This document shows, piece after piece, positions 27,085-33,652 of a DNA stretch of 61,376 nucleotides. Made by a program: the position numbers and the translations under genes. The stretch covers positions 1 to 61,376 of the forward strand of contig CAJPFJ010000008.1 of the NCBI GenBank assembly GCA_905339155.1. The letters run 5' to 3'. Under the pieces are notes generated by a model. The model was not told the DNA's origin. It saw only the letters and a list, made by a program, of their open reading frames with translations, and did not search any database. Each line of letters opens with the position of its first letter. Within the stretch, counting starts at the first letter, position 1. Origin of the DNA: Methanosarcinales archaeon (GTDB taxonomy: Archaea > Halobacteriota > Methanosarcinia > Methanosarcinales > Methanoperedenaceae).

Positions 27085-27936
27085 TCATGGGAATAAAATA
27101 TTTCCCATAAATTGCATTTTCCACTCCTTCACTTTCGTATCAATTGTTTTTATTGATCCATCCTTTTTGATCTCAATCGTAACCACCTCCTCCTTATTAA
27201 TTTTTGCAAAATGGAGGACAAATTCCCCATTATCATCAGACCTCGTTTGTATGCCCCTGCCAGGTACATTCACTTCTGCATTGATGATTTTTTTATTAGA
27301 AACAGAATCTTTTATCAATCCCCTTACAAGCGTTGCATTGTTTGGAAATGGATAGTACACACGGGGTATTAGAACAAATTCGATAAGATAATTCACTGCT
27401 TTTACCGTACTTCCCGATTTATTGAAACCGTATTTCAGGGGTTCATCCCAGAATATTGTTCCCGGGCTATCATTATTGACAGGAAAAGGATTGATTTTAG
27501 TAATACTGCGCTCTTCTATCTTACCCTCCGGATTTCGGAATTCCAGGACATAATTCATATCCAAATGCAAAACATTGGAAAGTTTTGCACTTAATGCCTC
27601 AATATCAGGCCCATCTCCATTGAAACTTAAATTAAGGGCGGAAAGGTTCTTTAATTTAGATGGATTGGTTTTTTTCTCATTAGGAAAATAGAATTCTGGC
27701 TCAATACTCACTTCATAATCCCTGTTCTCAAGATCTGTGAATATATGGTAACCACTCGGGTTTTTTATTGATTCTATATTTTTATGCCCATCTTTTATCA
27801 TGACCCTAACATTGCCCACGGGTGTTTTTTTCGTATAATCATCTTTCATCCAGATGGCTATTGAAAGAAGCTTAATCGTTTCTTCTTTATTATAAGAAGT
27901 GAATTTATCAGTTTCATAAGGACGAATAAGAGCCAT
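27085..27936 (-). CDS. eCIS-linked protein with CarboxypepD_reg-like C-terminus
   Basis: 283 residues, two beta domains. The N-terminal domain has KTPVGNVRVMIKDGHKNI and SGYHIFTDLENRDYEVSIEP, and the C-terminal domain has TLVRGLIKDSVSNKKIINAEV, GRGIQTRSDDNGEFVLHF. The second pattern (VxGxVxD...IxxAxV...T..dGxF) is that of carboxypeptidase-regulatory-like / transthyretin-fold domains. No signal peptide, so it is probably a particle part rather than a secreted protein. It lies between the DUF4255 terminator and the coiled-coil gene, 3 bases after the DUF4255 gene. Possibly a collar or decoration protein; unproven. Confidence 0.65.
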   Translation of the reverse strand: MALIRPYETDKFTSYNKEETIKLLSIAIWMKDDYTKKTPVGNVRVMIKDGHKNIESIKNPSGYHIFTDLENRDYEVSIEPEFYFPNEKKTNPSKLKNLSALNLSFNGDGPDIEALSAKLSNVLHLDMNYVLEFRNPEGKIEERSITKINPFPVNNDSPGTIFWDEPLKYGFNKSGSTVKAVNYLIEFVLIPRVYYPFPNNATLVRGLIKDSVSNKKIINAEVNVPGRGIQTRSDDNGEFVLHFAKINKEEVVTIEIKKDGSIKTIDTKVKEWKMQFMGNILFP

Positions 27937-27939
27937 CTA

Positions 27940-28518
27940 TTATTCCTCTCGCTTTGGTATAATTTCATCTTGTTCCGTTTTCTTTGATATTACTCTCGTT
28001 ACTTCTTCTGCATTTTCCGATTCTATCATTACAGGAGTAACAAGATAGCAGGCAGAAGGTCTGTAGGATCTTCCCTGGAACGTCGTCCATATCTTGGTCA
28101 TGTCATCAAGACTCATGGTATTCAGGGTTATTCGAGGTTTTTTTCCTGAAATATTAAGTATAGTGTTATCATACAGGATCTGCATTGCCTTTCCGAGTAT
28201 GTGGTGTTCATCTTTTGTTCTCTCATTACGATTGGCGTCCCCGGCAGCCGGATAAGCTGTGAGCATGTAATACAATTCCAGGGGCAATGGAGGATTTTTG
28301 AAATGCTTGGAATCTATCTGCTGTGTCTCCTGGTTTCTCATGTGCACGTATTCACGAACCTGATATAAGAATAGAGATATGCGGACATTATCATTGGCTT
28401 CGATCTCCCCGGGTGAAATTAGCATGATTGTTGAATCATCGATTCCGATATCCCCTTTATTGGCCCTTAACAGGTTTATTAATGCTATTCCTACGTCTGC
28501 TATTGCTGTATCTGACAT
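27940..28518 (-). CDS. DUF4255 tail terminator protein (Afp16/Pvc16 N-domain)
   Basis: 192 residues. IADVGIALINLLRANKGDIG, NVRISLFLYQVREYVHMRNQ, PPLPLELYYMLTAYPAAGD and KDEHHILGKAMQILYDNTI are the DUF4255 (Pvc16_N) blocks. In Afp and PVC this protein caps the tube and sheath at the distal end and stops polymerisation. It is the first gene of the structural operon here. The C-terminal about 30 residues are charged. It fits the classical family length without extension. Confidence 0.92.
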   Translation of the reverse strand: MSDTAIADVGIALINLLRANKGDIGIDDSTIMLISPGEIEANDNVRISLFLYQVREYVHMRNQETQQIDSKHFKNPPLPLELYYMLTAYPAAGDANRNERTKDEHHILGKAMQILYDNTILNISGKKPRITLNTMSLDDMTKIWTTFQGRSYRPSACYLVTPVMIESENAEEVTRVISKKTEQDEIIPKREE

Positions 28519-28568
28519 GGTTGTTTAAATCTCCGAATCAAATCAAGTTTTTGGGTTTCCGACTGAAA

Positions 28569-28584
28569 ATTAATATTTATCAAT
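28569..28584 (-). promoter_or_regulatory. Possible TATA element of the eCIS structural operon
   Basis: On the minus strand ATTGATAAATATTAAT lies about 55 bases upstream of the DUF4255 start in an AT-rich gap. It has the look of an archaeal TATA box with a short leader. No clear BRE was seen; low support. Confidence 0.3.
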
Positions 28585-28734
28585 TTTGAAAAAATTACGT
28601 TCTTTTAGGTTTTTATGAGACCTATAAAGCTGAGAATTCCTTGAATACCTTTGTTTACGTCCTTATTATGAATTTTTTGTGCAATCGTATCTCTGGATAC
28701 TAACCAATTTAAAAAGTAACCTAGTTTGTAAGAG

Positions 28735-28815
28735 TTTCATCGCCCCACTGCTCACTCTTAAAATTACTGAAACCACTAGTAACACAAAAATGAACATGCT
28801 CATATATATGTGTTT
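28735..28815. mobile_element. Remnant of an insertion sequence end
   Basis: The stretch starting GAGTTTCATCGC, then TGCTC, then CTTAAA and ending ATGCTCATATATAT matches in order and orientation the end of the transposase remnant at 36745-36845. It is only an end, with no transposase frame. It abuts the broken GC-rich gene at 28800-29246, so it marks the scar where a foreign gene was cut. Confidence 0.55.
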
Positions 28816-29246
28816 CGAAACCTAAAAGTTGATAGAATGCCAAAAGGGCTGGCAATCGCCACTTCATGCGCCCACCCTGGCTTGAGATGTGCAAACAACC
28901 GATCTGGAGTCATGTCCATGACCGCACACAGGGGATCATTGAAGTCATTGCCCGGTCCCCATTCCCACGCGTACCAGCCGAGTTGTAACTCGTGACATGC
29001 GGCCAGAATTGTCTGGTCGTTATGAGGGCATCAAGCGTCAGCATTGACGTGGCCGGGCCGCCCGGTTGGAGGTTGTTTGTGATCGCCCACACGATCCGCA
29101 CAGTGTTTGCCCCAGGTAAGTGGCCCAACGATCCCATCAACGGTCAACGCATTTTTACGCTGGAATTCCTGCACGCGGGAGTTCAGAAGTTCTTGCAGGA
29201 ACTTGACATCGTCACCGGTCGAACGGGTTCGAAGTGTTCTGGTCAT
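28800..29246 (-). pseudogene. Broken peptidoglycan-binding / glycosidase-like gene
   Basis: One frame of 149 codons interrupted by an in-frame TGA at 29031-29033. The first part (TLRTRSTGDDVKFLQELLN, VQEFQRKNALTVDGIVGPLTW) is a PG_binding_1 domain that lacks its middle. After the stop, LAACHELQLGWYAWEWGPGN and MDMTPDRLFAHLKPGWAHEV look like the end of a cellulase-type (GH5-like) TIM barrel; the rest of the barrel is missing. The final residues (FRNTYI) come from the adjoining IS scar. GC-rich, of bacterial look. It lies directly after cargo 2, so it may once have been a further effector. Confidence 0.6.
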
Positions 29247-29416
29247 GGGATTGCCTCCTTAAAAGTTAGACATTTCTTAATTTCAATATTTTTCTCGTGC
29301 ATCACCAACGACAATCGGGTGACCGGGTTATTTTTCAAAGCACTGCTACTTTGCGGCTGCGACGTGCCCGGATCAATCAGCACAAAGCTGCCCTTGCTTG
29401 GACTTACTCTTTGGAG

Positions 29417-30745
29417 TCAACATCTGTTTCCATTGTTGGGACGCCAGTACTGGTTGTAGGTCGACCATCCAAGTTCCTTCCATGTCTTTACATCATAGAC
29501 AATGTGGTATGGAATGTTGAGAATTCCCCAGCTTGGCGAATACACGTCCGGTGTACCGGCACCAGGGCCAGATGTAATTAGACGATCTGCGGCATCGTAA
29601 GTACACTGTTGACCATGACGACTTCCCCCAGTAGCTGTTGCTGTCGAACGATAGGAGGAAACGGCGCCTGGGTGATACGTTTGGAGATCTGGATTGCTGT
29701 CACGTACCCAGTTTGCCGTGTCGCGTTCAGGCACTGAGCACGGACAGTTCGGCAGTGCGCTTAGCCACCCAGGATAAAGCGTGTCTAAGTCTCGAGCGTA
29801 TCGTTCTGCACGTGCACGAGTCATGCTGAGGTAATCTATCCCCCCGGCGATGAGGAATCCAGCCGCGGCTGCAGCAGCAACCGCGGCTGCACCACCAGCA
29901 GCAGCTGCAGCTGGACCAGCACGCTGTAGCAAGCCCGCCTGTGGACCTGGAGTACCCAATAGAGTACCAGCGTAATCTGTGCTTAGCGAGACTGTGTTGC
30001 ACTTTGCATCTGCTTCAAAGGTGTCGTACCCGACACGCTTCATCTTAAGAGCCTGTTGGTTATCCCGCTGCTGCACAACGTGGGTCAGCTCATGGGCAAT
30101 AAGCTGCCGACCCGCGCCTGTGTCCGGCGCGTATTGCCCCGCACCGAACACTATGTCACGACCGACGGTGCAGGCCAGCGCATTCACCGCCAGTGCTGAC
30201 TCCGCCGCTTTTGCACCAGTATGCACCCGCACCTGGCTGAAATCATGCCCAAAGCGCGGCTCATAAAAAGAACGCATGGATTCAGGCAGAGGCTGGCCGC
30301 CGCCCTTCAAAGCATTAATATTATTCTCTATTTGTGGTGTGACATCAGGAGTTTGGCCGGGAGTTTCCTTTGCATGTAGTTTTTCATCTTTCCTATCTTT
30401 TCCTATCAATCGCCGCACCCCATTCAGGCATTTTGGACATTTTCTCTGGATTCTTGTATCTTTAGCTTCGGAAACATCAGGCATCCTCATCACCTGCTCC
30501 GCCACCCTGTCCGCCTCCTGCTCATAGACATCCCCGGGCTGGCCGATCCTGAGCTTGGCCTGCAAAGCCCCAGACTTTATAAGTTTTCCAACAGCCTGAT
30601 TCCCAATAGTTCTTTGAAGGAACAGGATGCGGTCAACTGGGGAATTCATTGATTGAGAGGATTCGGTCTTTCTTCGAATCTGAGGGGCTGAATTCTGATT
30701 CTTTGCATCAGGTTTTTTATCTGTTATGCTTATTCTCTCATTCAT
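29417..30745 (-). CDS. eCIS cargo 2: DUF4157 protein with short toxin-like C-terminus
   Basis: About 442 residues from the ATG at 30745; an upstream ATG at 30802 is less likely because the other cargo starts at the homologous MNERIS. The leader has FLQRTIGNQAVGKLIKSG, a CPKC knuckle and HELTHVVQQ, as in the other two cargos. An alanine-rich hydrophobic helix follows (AAAGGAAAVAAAAAAGFLIAG), which could insert in a membrane. The last about 110 residues (CPCSVPE, YHPGAVSSYRS, SRHGQQCTYDAADRLITSGPG, HIVYDVKTWKELGW) form a Cys-containing module that recalls toxin tails of bacterial polymorphic proteins; activity not assigned. The 3' part is GC-richer than the leader. Confidence 0.85.
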   Translation of the reverse strand: MNERISITDKKPDAKNQNSAPQIRRKTESSQSMNSPVDRILFLQRTIGNQAVGKLIKSGALQAKLRIGQPGDVYEQEADRVAEQVMRMPDVSEAKDTRIQRKCPKCLNGVRRLIGKDRKDEKLHAKETPGQTPDVTPQIENNINALKGGGQPLPESMRSFYEPRFGHDFSQVRVHTGAKAAESALAVNALACTVGRDIVFGAGQYAPDTGAGRQLIAHELTHVVQQRDNQQALKMKRVGYDTFEADAKCNTVSLSTDYAGTLLGTPGPQAGLLQRAGPAAAAAGGAAAVAAAAAAGFLIAGGIDYLSMTRARAERYARDLDTLYPGWLSALPNCPCSVPERDTANWVRDSNPDLQTYHPGAVSSYRSTATATGGSRHGQQCTYDAADRLITSGPGAGTPDVYSPSWGILNIPYHIVYDVKTWKELGWSTYNQYWRPNNGNRC

Positions 30746-30770
30746 TGTTTCCTGCAATTTATTCATTATC

Positions 30771-31246
30771 TCATGGAGTGGCTCGGAGGCGCATGTATTC
30801 ACGTTGGATCTTCTGAACCACGGGCAGAAGCTCGCGGTTGACCCGATCGGTGTTCTTCGTCAGGAAGCTCTGCAGATCGGCGCGAACGAAGATCACCCCG
30901 CTGTCCCAGTAGTCCGACGTCAAGAGCCAGCCCTGCGCCAGGGCCGACAGGTCGGAGCGGCGAGAGAAGCCCCCTTGCCCTGCCGCAGGTTCATGTACAC
31001 AGCCTCCTCGACCCGGGACAGGATCTCGTTCGCGACTTTGATCCATTGAATTCCGCTGAATCCCTGCGGCGTCGGGGGCTTCGACAGAGTCATCTTGAGC
31101 GGGACCGTGGCCAGGGCATCTTTCCAGATCGGTTCGGGGGCGGCGCGGAACTCGGTCTCAAATCCCTGGACAAAAGCGTTACCGGGAGTCAGCCTTGGTT
31201 GCAGGCAAGCCCCTCGAGGGGGGAACTCATGCCCAAGATCGCCCAT
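30771..31246 (-). pseudogene. Frameshifted accessory gene between cargos
   Basis: Two overlapping frames give one protein if one base is added in a G5 run (C5 on the plus strand, 30970-30974). The first frame ends WIKVANEILSRVEEAVYMNL-RQGKG. The second continues GFSRRSDLSALAQGWLLTSD and ends KIQREYMRLRATP. The joined product is about 158 residues, soluble. No family recognised. It follows cargo 3 like the small gene that follows cargo 1, so it could be that cargo's immunity or chaperone gene. The shift may be a real mutation, a phase-variable tract or a sequencing error. The 5' end is also uncertain. Confidence 0.5.
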
Positions 31247-31386
31247 CGGTATTCAGAACGAAATCAGGACAATGCAGCCCCATCAGAGACTGTTCTGAGG
31301 GCTTTTGCCCGGCTAATGCCTCTTTGCTTGATCTCATAGTTCATACCCTGGTCGATTCATCGCGATGTCACGAATGGAGGTGCCTA

Positions 31387-33639
31387 TTACAACTGTGACT
31401 CTAGCCAATCGACAAATAGTTGAGAAACGCCTCCCGAATACGAAAACAGCATCATGGTCTCGACCGGGCCAATGGCAAATAGCGGAACGGTCACCAGACT
31501 CAGATAGAACGTTTCCGCAAAAGAGCGCACACGAGGTCTCATGGCAGCGATCAGCGTCGACTTGTTTGTAATGCGCCCGCCCACTATGGTCCCGCCGAGG
31601 GCTTCGACCATGCAGTGGTAACGGTCCGCCGCAGTGACACCCGGACCCGCGCCATAGTAACTAAACAGCAGCTGCGAAATCGGCGTGGTCGGGACGGAAA
31701 GGGCAGTCATACGCGTACCTGCACACCTGGAAGCCAGACCGGCCCGGATGGCGAAAGCGTCGATGTCTCCGCGCAGATCTTCGTAGCTGGCCATTGAGCC
31801 TGTGGTTCCGAAGTAATGCGACCAAGGACGTCGTAACCCGCGGTCCGCCTCATCGTGCGTTCGACTGGCAGCAGCCGAGCCAAGGTCACCGCCCCAAGTG
31901 GCGAACTCCTCGTTGGGCATGGCAACGATCGGGTTGGGCCCGAAGACCTCGATTTCAACTTCGGGGGTCGGGCAGACCATAGCTTCAAGTCCGGTGAACA
32001 CATGACCAAGATCGACATCTCTGACTACCTTTGAGGCGATCAACGTATTGTAAAGAGCCCGGTGACTGCTGCGCAGCGAACTGAGAGCAGTGGAGCCGCC
32101 TGTCGTTCCACATGGTATGACTTCGCCCCAATGACCGGTGCCGTAATAGGCCTGGCGCAACATGCTGAGTATGTCTCGTGAGCTAACTGTAGGCATAGCG
32201 CGTTCGATGCAGCCAACCAGAAACGAGTAATCCTCCAGACGGGCTACCGCTCGTGGCGGATGGACGCAGTCGATATCGGCGGTTACGGTTTCCGGCTCCA
32301 TTTCGATGTATTCGATTGGCGGCGTCAGGCAGATCTCCACCCGCCGGTTCCACTCACGACCTGGCATAGTTGTGCTCGCGCCAAGACCGACGGCGGTCAT
32401 CTGTCTGCCAGGAATTCCGGCCGACTCGAGCAAGCTCCGCACGCGTTCCGCCCGGCGACGCGACAAGTCCAGATTGTGAGCGCTATCGCCTTCGTTGCTG
32501 GCGTAACCCCGGAGCTCTAAACGGCCGAGGCCGGCGGCGTTAGCAAAGTGGCGTTGCACCCGACCGATGAGTGATGCCAGGTGGACAGTGGAGTCGACTG
32601 CAGGGTCACTACGCAGGTCGGTCGAGTCGAAGCTGAACCAGAGTATCGGATTGGATTTGCTGGTGTCGCATTCGATATCTGCGGCAACGCCAGGATCGGA
32701 AACGGTCTGCCGCTGAATGATCGGCTGCCCTGAGCTGTACGAGACGATGCTCGCGGCTTGCATGCTGTGCTGGGGGGCGTCAGAAGCGGCGACAAATCCG
32801 GCATCTCTGCTGTCGCTACCGCTTTGCCGGTCAGTCACCGCGGCTGTGTCGGTGTTCGAGTGACCTCGATGTTCCGACGTCGCGCGTATCGACCGGTGAC
32901 CCGACTTACGCAACCACGCAGTTAGGTCATATTCCGCGGGAGACTTGGCAATAGTCCGACTGCCGGCATCGCCTTGTTGCACCACATGCGTCAACTCATG
33001 CGCCATTAACCTTTGCCCTTCGCTTGTCCCCGGCGAAAACTCCCCTGCTCCGAACATAATATCCTGTCCCAAAGTATATGCTCTTGCATTCACAGTTCGC
33101 GCCGATTCAGCTGCCTGTGAATCTGCATGTACCCGCACCCTGCTAAGGTCATACCCGAAGCGTGGCTCGAAGAATGCGCGTGTGGATTCAGGAAGGGGCT
33201 GTCCTCCCTTCAGTGCATTTATATTAGCCTCTGTCTGCGGGGTAACCTCAGGGGTCTGACTGGCAATTTCCTTTGCCTGCAGTTTCTCATCTTTTTTATC
33301 CTTTCCCAATAATCCGCCCAAGCATTTTGGACATTTTCTCTGGATTCTGATATCTTTACTTGAGGAAACATCAGGCATCCGCATCACCTGTTCCGCCACC
33401 CTGTCAGCTTCCTGCTCATAGACATCCCCGGGCTGGCCGATCCTGAGCTTTGCCTGCAAAGCCCCCGATTTTATAAGTTTTCCAACAGCCTGATTGCCCA
33501 TAGTTCTTTGAAGGAACAGGATGTGGTCAACTGGAGAATTCATTGACTGAGAAATTTCAGTTTTTCTTCGAATCTGTGAAACCGGATTCCGGCTCTTTAC
33601 CTCGGTTTTCTTATCAGCTAAACTTATCCTTTCGTTCAT
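31387..33639 (-). CDS. eCIS cargo 3: DUF4157 protein with OmpA-like domain
   Basis: About 750 residues from the ATG at 33639, set by a GGAGG site 5 bases upstream. Order: leader motif FLQRTMGNQAVGKLIKSG, CPKC knuckle, HELTHVVQQ (about 214-222), a low-complexity linker, an OmpA-like domain (about 330-440: WFSFDSTDLRSD, LRGYASNEGDSAHNLDLSRRR, NRRVEICL) that would bind peptidoglycan, and a unique C-terminal about 300 residues with DVDLGHVFTGLEAMVCP and WGGDLGSAAASRTHDEADRG. The last part has no assigned activity. Since archaea lack murein, an OmpA domain implies a bacterial origin and perhaps a bacterial target. The gene follows the ATPase gene by 13 bases. GC-rich from about residue 225. Confidence 0.85.
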   Translation of the reverse strand: MNERISLADKKTEVKSRNPVSQIRRKTEISQSMNSPVDHILFLQRTMGNQAVGKLIKSGALQAKLRIGQPGDVYEQEADRVAEQVMRMPDVSSSKDIRIQRKCPKCLGGLLGKDKKDEKLQAKEIASQTPEVTPQTEANINALKGGQPLPESTRAFFEPRFGYDLSRVRVHADSQAAESARTVNARAYTLGQDIMFGAGEFSPGTSEGQRLMAHELTHVVQQGDAGSRTIAKSPAEYDLTAWLRKSGHRSIRATSEHRGHSNTDTAAVTDRQSGSDSRDAGFVAASDAPQHSMQAASIVSYSSGQPIIQRQTVSDPGVAADIECDTSKSNPILWFSFDSTDLRSDPAVDSTVHLASLIGRVQRHFANAAGLGRLELRGYASNEGDSAHNLDLSRRRAERVRSLLESAGIPGRQMTAVGLGASTTMPGREWNRRVEICLTPPIEYIEMEPETVTADIDCVHPPRAVARLEDYSFLVGCIERAMPTVSSRDILSMLRQAYYGTGHWGEVIPCGTTGGSTALSSLRSSHRALYNTLIASKVVRDVDLGHVFTGLEAMVCPTPEVEIEVFGPNPIVAMPNEEFATWGGDLGSAAASRTHDEADRGLRRPWSHYFGTTGSMASYEDLRGDIDAFAIRAGLASRCAGTRMTALSVPTTPISQLLFSYYGAGPGVTAADRYHCMVEALGGTIVGGRITNKSTLIAAMRPRVRSFAETFYLSLVTVPLFAIGPVETMMLFSYSGGVSQLFVDWLESQL

Positions 33640-33652
33640 CATAACCTCCAAT

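Noticed and set aside
28992..29459. 155-codon plus-strand frame opposite the broken PG-binding gene and cargo 2
   Set aside because: It runs antisense across two genes with better protein signals, and has no domain or ribosome site.
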